From Polytrichum commune (taxonomy: Eukaryota > Streptophyta > Polytrichopsida > Polytrichales > Polytrichaceae), in the NCBI GenBank assembly GCA_950295325.1, contig OX485803.1:4400001-4464000 (forward strand): DNA of 64,000 nucleotides. The letters are read 5' to 3'. Positions 1 through 12,100 of the stretch are shown piece by piece. Under the pieces are notes generated by a model. It saw nothing but the letters and a program-made list of their open reading frames with translations, was not told the DNA's origin and searched no databases. The stretch's first letter is position 1. Each line of letters opens with the position of its first letter. The position numbers and the translations under genes are program-made.

Positions 1-1060
1 GTCTCCGTGTGCAAGGTTTGTGCATCCCATAGTTATGGCCCATAGAATGAACACACAGTGCTTAATAATGTTATGTATGTGCTCTTTGATGCACATATAA
101 TATAAAAATAGGTGAGAAATGTTATTAAATCATAAAGCCTTCACTAAGTTGGGAATCTACAGGCATATCTTTGCCACATGTTACTTGGAGTGTGCTTGAG
201 ACAATAATTTAGTAAATCCCCCCCCTAGGATATTCACAAATCACAGCAATAGTTTCTAGGGTTGATTTTGAGTGGACAAGAACTTCACCTTAAGATACCA
301 TAATTTAATGTGGGTCATGCACTATTTGGACCATGCGAAAGCCACAGTAATTACAAAGAAGACTTTAGTTACACGGTCTACAATACTGCACATATACAAT
401 CATTGTAATGTTTGGTCAACTTTTGAACCACACCAATTGTTTTTAAGCTATTATTGGTGTGGACTTTCTCATTCATGATGAATTAGTCATAAATTATAAA
501 CTTCAACTGGCAATTTACCCTCAATCCTATCAAACAACCAACACAAACACTCCCGGTAGAGAATCTCAAAAAGATTCGAATGAGCCTAAGGCTGTCCTTC
601 CCTTGGTTTCCAAGAGTATGTAGTAGTAGCATCTCGATATTATGATTGAATCGATGCACTTCTTCTACTGCTTTTGACATCAGAATTGAATAAGAATTTC
701 TAGGTCAAAGTCTTTGCTGATGGAAATCTAATATTGAGCACTTCAAAATGTAGAGAATTTCAATGTCTTTCAGGTGAGCCTCAACTTCATCAAACACAAG
801 GGCAAAGTAAGAATAGGTTTTTTGGGAGATCCCAAATATCGTGAAAGGCAACAATCGTACTTGTATCAAAGTTTTATGGGCATCATTGGTCTCATGGACT
901 TTTGATGTGCTCAAAATCAGACCAAGAGCTGAAATATATATGTAGATATGAACTTAGATCTCAAGTTCAAGTGTCGCCAATGACGTTGGGGAGGGTTTGA
1001 ATGGCTCCCTCCATGGTTATAGGCTCTACGACAACACAACAAAGTGCTTGTAGCCTAAAG
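1..1060. other. Unresolved AT-rich sequence
   Basis: No exon, RNA gene or recognisable mobile-element domain was identified. Short open frames exist on the minus strand (483-680 and 705-914), but they match no family I know and lack splice-supported partners. The sequence may belong to an older retroelement, but nothing proves this. Confidence 0.3.
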
Positions 1061-1265
1061 GAGGCATAACACCCTATTCTGCATCACGGGCCCCCGTGAT
1101 CAGCACAGGGTTAACGGGCTCATATTCACGCCAGTATAAATTATACGGGCGTTTTCTTTTCTTTCTGCTTGTAGCCATGCGCATGTCAACCATGGTATTC
1201 CAATACATGTCTTTATCATCTTGATTTTAATGATGAGTTGTCAACCCTTGTAAGATTAGAAAGAA

Positions 1266-1585
1266 ATGAAGGATTCCCATGATACTTGGGTGGCCAAATT
1301 CCCATGGGTTGAGCTTCATTTGAATGTGCATGATCATTTGCACACAACTAAGTGGAAAGTCTACACGAAAGTTGTGAGTACCCACGGGGAGTGCCCAAAA
1401 TTGTTAATGCCAAGCAAGATAACTTATCTAAACATCTTGTCCAACCATGTGGCACTAGAAGTATGAGTCATACTTTGATGAGCTTTAGTATAAATATGCA
1501 ACGAGACGGGTTTTATTTCTTGCCATTAGACACAAGATTATCATGCATACGATGGCAAGGGGGCCAAGGGGTGAGAAACTCATGA
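1266..1585 (+). pseudogene. Decayed BED/hAT-type transposase N-terminal remnant
   Basis: The first frame (from 1266) reads a WVAKFPWVELH motif followed by KWKVYTKV. This resembles the start of plant hAT-type proteins, where the second motif is normally a CxxC zinc-finger segment. Here both cysteines are replaced by W and Y. The homology then moves to another frame (from about 1390, with KQDNLSKH), so at least one frameshift is present. No downstream transposase domains follow before the LINE sequence begins. The family assignment is from memory of motif shape. The fragment cannot encode a working protein. Confidence 0.4.
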
Positions 1586-1879
1586 AAGTAATGCAATTTG
1601 CTACTATCTTGACATGTCATTAATCCATGTATACAACTTTCATTATAGGTGGTCAGAAACAACTCATATAATACCTTTCCAATGGTATATTACACGCCCC
1701 AAAAATTTTAAAATTGCAGTTGCAAGATGAAAAAGAAAAAATTGTAGTCGTTTAGTGACTGTAAATCAGGCTGGTCAAAAGAACTGCAACCGATATCAAT
1801 TGTGGTTTTTTTGGGCATAATTTTCTACTAGTGAATTGAAAGAAAAACTTGAGACTTCCTAATACTACCTTCTCAAATA

Positions 1880-4500
1880 GTGATTGAAACTTATCTCTGA
1901 TAAATTTATATAGGGGACACTCCAATACAAAGTGTGCCTCATTTTCAACTACATTATAAGAGCAAAAGTGATAATATCTATTAGCTTATGGAGATAGGGA
2001 TAGTTGACCACCGTCCAGTTTCAATGGCAAATTTATGATTCCAGGTGTAGTAAGCAACAATGATCTTGCATTGTGTGGGTATTCAATGGTTGCTTCAAGT
2101 ACAATTCCCATTCGTATTTGAGAGAGTTCTTGAGGTGGAGGTAGTCTAGTTTCTTCTCCAAGAGATGGAACGAGTACCACTCTTTAACAAGAAAAACCTC
2201 CTTCTAATGTGATTGTTGATGTCATTGGGTTGTCATGTGTTTTCCAATGAGATAGTCCCCATGATGCCTTCCACATGGTTGTTGATTTGTGTTAGGTGTC
2301 AATCCCTTGTTCGACAAGATGTCAGGCTAGCAAGGTTGCTTGACCAACTAACCAAGAGGAGGGTAGGTGGGCAAGCCGGTGTTGAAAACCCACAATGAGC
2401 ATAAAAATGTATAATTTTATGGGAAGTTCTCCAAATTTGGCTAGCACAATATGATAGGTTGTCAAAGAATGCGCTTTGACGTGAGACAACATATGTATCT
2501 TCATGCCTTTTCAAAAACCTTCCAATGAGAGTTTCTCAAGTCACCTCCCCAAATTACAATGCCATATATGCAAGTTGGAAGCACCAAAGCCTTAAGTAGA
2601 TGAGGTTTGAGTTCCCAACTACTACTTCTTTTCTTAAAGTGCCCATGAAGGCTTTCAAACTAACAAATTTTCGCCATTTACTTGATGGCTCAAAGTGGCC
2701 AAATTAGTAAAAAATAAAATCCCAAAGTATTTATATTCATGGGTTATCTCAATTTGGTCATTGCCTAGGTTACAAAGAATGGCAACCACCGCATTAAATA
2801 CCCATAGAGAATCCCAATCAAGTTTGACCAAATATGTTTCAAGTTCATCAATGTATAAGCCAAATAGTGTGATGGAAAGGGGACATCCTTGTTTAACAGT
2901 AATGTCCAACATTACTTCACCATGTGACTCCCGTTAATTTGTACTTTTGCATAGATTGTCATATGCATCGCTTTTACAACTTGTTGTAATTAAAGTGGTA
3001 CACATTGGAGGCGTTCCCAAAGTTGGAAGAGTTCCCAACACTTGCCACATGGAACCGTGTCAAAAGTTTTTTTTGAAATCAACAAAACATGAATAAAGAC
3101 ATTGAACTTCAAATACTTTTTCAATTAAAGTACACAATGTAAGGATGTGGTCCAAAGAGATCTACCTTCCATGAAACTTGCTTGTCCTCTTGCTATGACC
3201 CCTTTCAATTATGCCCATTAATTAATTATTTTTTAAAAGGGAGCCATAGAGCTTGCTAAAGATAGTTCCTAGATTTATGATCATGTTGTTCTCTAGGGTG
3301 TTTCTTTTGTTGGATTTGAAGATCATTTAAATAATATTGGTATCCCATGAAAGCTTGGAAATCTTCTCTAGTCAATAAATTAAATAATATCATGACTGGC
3401 TCACATAAATCAATCGCAACCCATTTCAAAAACTTAGGTTGCAGCCTATGAATATCTTCTACCTTGCAATTTGCTAAGTCCCTTCTATGAATAAAATAAA
3501 AAACAAATAAAAAATCATTGATACCTTGTCTTGAGGTGTAATATGTTGTGCAATAATCTGTGGCTTCTTGTGGCATAATTGGGAGGGTTGAATTGTGTTT
3601 TTCTTCAAAGCTCATTCCAAATAAAATTTGAGTTCCTTTTTAGCAATTTTTTTAGCAAAAGATGTTATTCCTTTTGATTGTGCTTCAAGTAAGAGCATTT
3701 CTTATGCCAAATCATCATGTGGTATTTTTTGAAAGCTATTGTTGGAATCAATATTGACCAAGCGACTAGGGTTTAACACAATATGGTAGTTTTGCCTCGC
3801 CTCTCGACAATCATTATTGAACCATGTGTTGAATGGTCTGCCTCTTTGTTTGCCACAAATTTTTTTTAAAGAGAGGATTGGTTGAGCCGCATGTAATATC
3901 AAGTCTAACCAAGTTCAAGTGTCTACATCTAATCAAGTGTAGGTCTTGCCTTGCATATAAGTGAGTTCAATTAGAACATATTGGTTTGCCATCTTAGGAT
4001 TGGGACGAAGCACTTGACATTGACTAGACAAGGCTAGAAGTCTTAATCCTACACTTTTGACATATTTTGAAGAGATGACCATGGTCTAAATCGGATGTTC
4101 ACTAACTATGGAGAAACCAAATTTAGAATTGCAAAGGGAGGTAGGATCATCTATGAGATAATTAAGTACACCATGCCCACCCGTACTAAAGGAACAAGTG
4201 AAATTTTGACATAACTTATTTACCCCATTAAGAATTATAGAGCAGAAGAAAGACAAAATTTCTACTAAAAAAACAACATAAAGCATTATAATGGCCAATG
4301 TCTTTAGACTCTTGTAGCCAGTGTGGTCTAGGAACCTCTAGCAGATTGATGCCATTGACATCAAGATGGAAGTCTTGTCCTTGGTGAGAACTAGGTTGAG
4401 CATTGAAATCACCTACTAGAAAACTCAAGAAAAGAAAAGAAAAAATAATACCCATTCTAAAGTACCGACATGAATACGAGCATGTTAGCCCTGTGCTGAT
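1880..4500 (-). pseudogene. Dead LINE (non-LTR retrotransposon) with endonuclease and RT remnants
   Basis: Read on the minus strand from 4500 downward, an endonuclease fragment carries the LVGDFNAQ motif (about 4380-4420). A linker piece with TWFNNDCREARQNY follows (3790-3840). Next are reverse-transcriptase pieces, including KTFDTVP (near 3065) and VKQGCPLSITLFGLYIDEL (about 2845-2905). The 3' part ends near 1900. Stops and frameshifts separate all of these, so it is inactive. The stretch 1905-2400 is closely related to the LINE tails at 46555-47900. The order EN-RT-C-terminal region and the motifs define a plant LINE. Confidence 0.8.
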
Positions 4501-4538
4501 CACGGTGTCCTGTGATGCAGTATAGGGTGTTATGCCTC

Positions 4539-6129
4539 TTGTGGGAGGTGGGCTCTGCTGGTGTATTATTTAATCCCATTTCATTAGGGTGGGGGGACGG
4601 GGGTTTATTTATTATCAAGTTTCCTTTTGTTTAGGAACTAAAAAAACCACTTCTAAAGTTTGATAAGAAACAAACTCGGTGAAAAGAAGAGTGTAAGGGT
4701 CTGTAGTTATAGATTTGTAGCTTTTGGCGCTAGAAGGTGAGAAGTAGCATATACCAATACAGATTTCCATGTAGACACCTATATCCTTGTGGATCCTAAT
4801 CCACATATGTATGTTCGTGTGAGTGGAAGGGAGATGTGAGACCCATGAACAAATAGACTTCCTAATAAATACAATAATACCCCCATGTCCTTGTGAAGTG
4901 GTGCCTAATTTTTATGTTGTCATATTCATACCATGCAATGAAGAAATGACCATAACTAGGGGTTTTTGCTACACCTATTCATCTTTCTCCCAAGTTTTTA
5001 TCAAGAAGCTTAGATGTATAGTTGAAAAAATACTTATTATTAAAATAATTTCGTGCATAGAATAAGCTCTACAATTTCAAGAGATACATGAAATGGGACA
5101 CAATTTTTGAGGTTAAAGTTCTCCCTTGGTGTTGCTTCAATTTAATTTGACTTGTTGTGAAATTAAGGCCTGAAGCTCAGACTAACCTATCTACAACATG
5201 GTTTGAAGGCATTTCAGATATGTTTAATGAAAGTTGTATAACTGAGCTTAACCCTTCAACAGCCTTGGTAAGACATGGTTAAGGGTTAAAGCGCACCATG
5301 TTATACAACCCATAAATTTAGCCCATCGAACCAGAGTTCAAATCATTTTGCTTCAGGTTAACCTTAGGGTTTTTTTTTTTGCGAAGAATATGCTGCAATA
5401 ACGATGTTGCTTGCCGCCACAAATCCCAACTGTATGTATGTAGTCTAAAATGCATCCTTCACAACTTTCTTTTGTAAGTCAACTTTAAATTAGTCCACCT
5501 AAAGAAGAGTGTGGGAGACTCTCACCAGAAAGAAATTCCCCTCAGAAATGTTCCAGTCTCAGACATCTACCAACTTCAGGTGTAAATAGGTATTAATAGC
5601 TTAATATGAAGGGTTGAAATTATGCATGCAAAGTTATAATCATGTGGATGCAGTCCAACACACATCAGTGGAAATTTGGCTTGAGGGTTTGATTAACTAT
5701 TTTACTCTGAAAATATAGCATCTGTGACGATCAAGTGGACAACAGACACCCTGAGTATTTTTACAAGGCAAAATTCTCTCCAACAATCCTAGTGCTGCTA
5801 ATCCCATTTCCTTGATGTTGAATTGAAATCAATCAATCAATGAACATGATGGGAGCTGGAACACCGCCATTGAGGCACGTCAAACATGTAACCATGACAA
5901 CTTCTTTATCCTACACAATGCATAATCCGTAGAACCTTGGTGTACAAATTCATAACTAATGTTCAAAAGTACAAACCTGAATTGGAAAAATCTCCAAACT
6001 CTACAAAGGGACAACCAAATGCGTGATAAATGCACATCATAAGATGGTATGACTACTATTCCCTGACTTCAGTCTCTTGTGGTGGCAGTAATAAAACATC
6101 TTCATGATGCAAGGCCCCACTCTCGTCTG
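4539..6129. other. Unresolved 3' flank of the KEULE-like gene
   Basis: No coding exon was recognised. The stretch just below 6130 is presumably the 3' UTR and polyadenylation region of the KEULE-like gene. No canonical AATAAA was pinpointed there. An imperfect hairpin (5233-5309) is the only distinct structure. Confidence 0.35.
5233..5309. repeat. Imperfect inverted repeat (hairpin)
   Basis: The left arm (5233-5260, GTTGTATAAC...CTTAACCCTT) pairs with the right arm (5279-5309, AAGGGTTAA...GTTATACAAC). A GAGTTCAAATC segment just after it (5334-5344) resembles a Pol III B box, so a small foldback or SINE-derived element is possible. No target duplication was found. Confidence 0.4.
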
Positions 6130-9100
6130 CTAAAAGTCAAGCATTTCTAATTTGCTCAAATTCTTCATTTTCTGCAACCCAAACAAACCGTTCAAGCATT
6201 AGATATCTTGCAACTCTTTGAACAATGCTCACACCTGCCATGCCCAGGGAAATTTGCAACCGTTATGCAGGCCCAACTTTCTAGATTTCATGGCATTAAA
6301 ATTCGGAAATAAAGAAAGGCAATTCTGACGCTGCCACCAGTGTGAATTATTGGGTTGCTTCATTTCAAGTTGGTTAAGTATATTTGTAATCCCAAAACAG
6401 GCATTACAAGAATTAGAGGGCCCCCAAAGACTACTGCCACCTTTAGAAGGTGAACATCTTGAACCGGCAGAGACAAGTGGGCTGGCACCTATCTTCACCA
6501 AGGGCAAGCCTCTGATTTCCCACATGGTTGGTGAAATATATCCGGTTCGCCCATTTATCCCCAATATGATTGGGTGGAAAATAGGCGGTAGGGTGCACCA
6601 GAAATCAAGTGCTAGGAAAGTCACCCATTCATGTACTATTCCTGACATAGGCGGCTTAACCTCAGACTTTCCTTGGGTTCAAACTACCATTTCCAAAGGA
6701 ATCCATCTGTGTCCTAAGTTGTATAATGCAACAGGTGACAGTGGAACATACGCGAAGTGAGCAAACATAAAAGATCAAGGGGTTTCTTTTTCATAGAAAG
6801 AGGGACAAAACATTTATTTATCAGGATGGAAGCATTTCATAAATATTACTTCAAGATTCACAAGAAATGTGTTTTGAAAATAGGCAACATCCAACTGAAA
6901 AAAGAGACACAACACAGCATTGCATGTAGTTTGTTGATCATACATCAAAGAATATATCCTCATAGCTCAAGACTTCACATGTTTTCACATTTCATATCTT
7001 GATATTTATTTGTTGACAAACTAGGGTCAACGGTGTGATAGAACAAGTACCTGGACAAATTGGTGGGGATCATCAACATTTGTGGAGCCAAGTACGACTT
7101 CTCGTCTCAACTGTGGAGTGAGCTTATGTGCTACTCGTAGCTGCAGTGAAGCCAATGTCAATCTCAGGTCCTTAACATATGTGGCAGCATTTTTTTCCTT
7201 TATTAAATTAAACACAAAGGTCACCACTTCGCCAACTAGCGTTACCCGAGGCCTTTCTTGCCATCGCAGGCCTCTGTGGTCAGTACTAGGTGTTTTTGAG
7301 GAACTTCGTGTCAATGAATGACTCACCTCAGATCGAGTCATGCCTCCTATAATAAAAACAAACAACCGCCTGCCATTGATTTTTGGATCACTGGTAGCAG
7401 TCCTCAGAACTGAATCACTGCACTCAATCACAGATTACGGCACAATGTAAGAAAAAATGATTTGCTGACACTACATAAATCCTGCAACCTAACATTAGAA
7501 GTTATTCCATAACTCAATAGGACTTTTTATCAAGAATTGGACCTCTGTGATTTTCCATTGATTGATTTGCATCCAAAATCACCAAGTTCTCTCCAGTTGT
7601 GATGCAACCTTGGAGGTAGTGTTTGAATTTCAACGAAGAGCAACCTATTTTGGTTCCTTGAGGGCTAACCTCACTTTAGCACCTCTTGGAATGCCAAAAC
7701 GAGTCTGACCTTGAATGAACCAATCTAGACTATTCCTTGTTCATGCCTCCACACTACCTCCAAGCATGCCCCACAAATTTACCAAACATGGAAGGTGTTG
7801 TATGCAAAACAACTAACTCCCAACCAAAAGTCCACCATGTTGAGTTTAACTCTACATGGTGATAACTCTACTAAGTAATAAAAAGCACAAAAACTACATA
7901 TTGGGCCCATTTATCCCGAGTCATGGTAGTACAATCCCTAAAAAATGTAGGGCTGAAGGTAATAGGTTTAAGGAAAATGTAGGTGCTATTAGAACACTAC
8001 CTTGGTCCATCCTAGCCCAGTGAAAGAAAGTTTTAAAACATCTTTAGCGTGGGTGCTTTGATAATGTGACATTGAATTAGGGTGCCCTACTTTCATTGAA
8101 GATATTTGTGATATGATGTGGCCTACTAAAATAAATGCCGTTCACATGCGTCATTGCATGGACTATCACTCTGCACACCGTGCTGCCACAACTCTCAAAG
8201 TGAACATTGTTTTTAAAAATCTCAACAGTGCTTGAACATTGCATTTTGGATTATCTTTAGTATAGTAAGCCACATTAATTTGTAAGATGCAATATCTTGT
8301 ACACTATACAAATTTCTCTATTTTGTAGAATAATGTGGTGTTCTACTATAGTTTGCACCACATCAAATCAAGCCAACAAAATTAGTGACAAAAGTTTCAA
8401 ATAATAAAACCCTCATTAGAGGGAAGAAAGAGTGTAGTGATAGACCTCGAGTATCCGTCATCTGATGGCACACGCCCCTTGGATGCCCAGGTGGTACCCC
8501 CACTCCTGCCTACTGTACGTTTAGAAATAACGGAGGGTTTAGAGGCAGGATTCACGGGTGGGCGTGACGAGGGTGACGATGAAGAATGGTGGCCTGAACT
8601 ACCAGCAGGGTCTTTCACATAAGGATACTCTTCCCTTGAAAGAGTTCCCTTGTCTATTTCCTCTACCACATCCTGCACGAATGGGACAAATATTTTGGTC
8701 AATCATAACACAGTGCTAGAAAATTAAAAACATACATCATGTCCACACCTAAGGCTTGTAGGCCTTGGTTGGACAGTTTTTCTTCCTGCTCCCACTTCTC
8801 CTAGGATATGAGACACGGAATTTAGTACAAGATGATTACCAAATCTAAGTGGTGCCATAAATTACTTTCCTCATAGTTTTCGGATCTCGTATGAATATCT
8901 TAATCATTATCAAAGGTAAGATTCTCGTGCTCATTAAATGGTCATATAGGTTAACCCCAATTGTGTTGACTACTGAGCCTAGAAAGTTTAGGTTTAAGGT
9001 AAATCTAAGTGGTGCACCTAAAAAGCAAACGACATTTTTGGAGCACGTAGTCCAGTTGCTTTTAAACACACGATGCCTTTTTGGTGTCCAATCTTAATTC

Positions 9101-12100
9101 CACACCAACCCATACATCACTCAAATATAGGGGTTCACATTTTGCGGGTGTTGGATTAACACCAGTCTACCTTAATGTTGGAGTTCCTATCAAGTCTTAT
9201 GAGGCATATGATGATGTGTCACTTGATGTAAACCAAAGTGGTATGAAACCACTTAGTGCTAAATGGCTAAAACTTAGTGTGGCCAAACCTTTTGTGTTTG
9301 TGAATATCTTTGTGAAAATAAATGTGAAGAAAATTACATGGTGAGTCAGCCTCCTGAACTATTGTTAAGTCATCCCTAAAACAATACTGGATACCACACA
9401 AACTCAATACCTGAATTAATGGATAGAATCGTGAAAGCTGCCAACTCTCCTCATCTTGCTCTTTTGCCTTTCTTGCTGGTCGTTTCGCCTGCATACATCA
9501 ATATGCTGTTTCAATACATGATGAACAATGATCTCTTGCGAGGACTAAGTTTGTATATAGCAAATCAATCATGTAGCGATTTAACAAAACATAGTGGCCA
9601 CCCTGTATCCATGAAATGTCCTGCGTACCTTGCGTGCACCAAATTTCAGTGCAAACTTTTCAACTCCAGATGTTTGCTTTTTAGGTGCTTGTACTCCCAA
9701 AAATTCCAAATTATTTACAGCACTCATTTCGTCGTCTGTTAATTTGGCCAACTGCACAACACACACCAGACAGAAAAAATAATCAGTGGGACATACCTAA
9801 CCTATCTAAATCAGAAACAACATTATCTCCTATCAAATCCAAATGTAAAGATAAAAGTTTAAACACCTTCTGCCATTGACTCCGCTTAGTTGCATCCAAC
9901 TTTTCAGGATGCGTAGCTGCATATATCATCAGGAGCCGCAACTTGTTTTCAGAACTCATTTCCTGGAACAAGCCCAGATTTAACCAGTCATTCCATTATG
10001 AAAACTTTCAAACTTTCAACGGTCAAAATAGAGAAAAAGATTGGCAGTGGTTCTGTTGACCCCTTTTCAGTTACTTAACAGCTGGGTTACCCATACAATA
10101 GAGTTATCCTTTGATTCAACATGACTTTTGGTTGAGAGTTGGTTGTTTTGCATACAACATTTTCCATGTTTGGTGAGTTTTCAGTGCACACTTGAAAGTA
10201 ATGTTAAGGTTTGAGTGGAAAACATTCTACATCGTTCATCCAGGGTCAAACTCATTTTGGCATGCCAAGAGTTTGCCCCTAAATGTACCGAAATAGGTTG
10301 CTCTTCATTCAAATTCAATCACTACCTCCAAGCATACACCACAAGTGGACAAAAATTATTAATATTGTATGCTGAACAACAAAAGGAATATCAGAGAGGA
10401 CCAACTCCCAACAAAAGGTCCCAGTGAATTACAGGATAACTCTAATGCAGAAGAGAAGCTAGTGAAGAAAATTTCCCAGAAATCAGCTCCACGGATAACA
10501 ACCAATTTGAAATACACTAACATGCTGTTGGAAGGAGGATGTGTGATAAGTAATCAAACCGGATGGGCATTCAAAATATTGATTAGCTCCTTGGTAGTTG
10601 CATCACCATAAACAAAGTCCTGCTCCACATTGCCTATGTCGCTCAACCCATCTTCCTTGGCTTTGTTATTCAACACTGTAGCAATCTACACCAGAAAAAG
10701 TTCTTGGTTAGGTACTCAACTGGAAAATGCATAAGGACGTGGAAAATGCCATAAGTGGTGCAAGTGATCATTTGTCATGAATGTGTCAATAGCAAGCACA
10801 CTCAATAATATGTCACCTAAACATTTCTATTTGATTGAATTAGCCAATAGTGATTATTTTCTTGCAGCCATAATGTGGGCCTACTTTGAATCAAGATCAA
10901 ACTTCCAACATTCTGAAGTCTATAAATCTTCAGTTTGACTCACATGAATGTGGAGGCTGAGCTTATCAATTTGATCTCGATATTGGGGGAGAGCCTGGAC
11001 CAACTTCTGCATATCTCTTGTAGATAGTTCCTGCCCTTCCCTATTTCAAAAACAGCCTCTGAAAAATAAGTGCTGTTTCACATCTAATCAATAGATATTG
11101 CTAGTAATCTGAAAAATCTTGAAAAAAACATCACTCTAGAATACTTGAACTACTGGAGCTCTACATTAAAGCACACTGAAAACTACAACCATCCAGGGCA
11201 TATCCTACAACAAAGCTGAAAACATACAACAGAAAAAACTCCGTCAACATACCTTGTCCCCAATTTGATTTGAGCAGCTTTGTTCTTGTTTGTGAAGGCC
11301 GACATCTTATCCGTAATGCGAATAAATGCCTGTTCCAACATTTGTCCAGAAGTTATTTTTGGAAACAACCGATTTCTAATATAATAGTGTATTTGGAAAA
11401 TAAAAAGTAAGTAGTACATACATCAGCTATGAAAAGATCACGCATCTCCACCCAGATGGGGTCATGCTCCTCTAGCAGCACCTCTTTACGTTCCTTCTTA
11501 GTTCCGTTCACTATCTGCACATAACAAGCAAAAAGATCAGAAAATAACAAATACCAGCACTCTACATTTGATGCCCCACTAAGTAATCAACCTCCAAGAG
11601 TCAAATCACCCTAAAGAAGAGATCCAGCACCCTAAACCAGATTAACCCTTAAATGTCCAAGAGGCTCAGTCTGGGCCTCAAAATGTCATAGGGAGGTTTA
11701 AAAATACCTCTCGATAATTTTAATTAGAAATGTCAAAAGTGACCCTATCCAAAATTACTCCATTTATCATATGCATTATTAATCAGAGGATACATATATG
11801 TATCACAATTCATAGGGCGACTTGAGCTCGTATAAATGACTAAGGCCTCAATACATACTGTGCATACCTATCTAATTACCGTTGTCACATCTGACGTCAA
11901 TTCCACTTCCTCTTACTCTAAGGTTGTGCTAAATATGGGTTCAATACCATAGACCAAATAAAATTTATTTCATTAATTGTTAGAGGTTCGTACAAATCAT
12001 CACATATCCCATATAAACACACCCACAAGGTCCTTATTACTAGACTTCATATGAAAGTTCAAAATTAACATTCATGATTGAACTTTATAATTAACCCCAA

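Larger units (their letters stand above)
1061..4538. mobile_element. Composite element bounded by ~70-bp inverted repeats
   Basis: The segment 1061-1130 reappears as its reverse complement at 4470-4538 with roughly 85-90% identity. Both arms begin GAGGCATAACACCCTAT and contain an internal dyad around GTGATCAGCAC. Between the arms lie a decayed transposase-like N-terminus (plus strand, 1266-1585) and a dead LINE (minus strand, about 1880-4500). The simplest reading is a DNA transposon with long TIRs later invaded by a LINE. No clear target-site duplication is visible, so the superfamily and exact ends remain open. Confidence 0.5.

Noticed and set aside
6229-6760. Overlapping ~136-codon frames on both strands
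   Set aside because: They fall on the dispersed repeat shared with 31095-31385, within a KEULE intron. The other copy does not preserve the frame.
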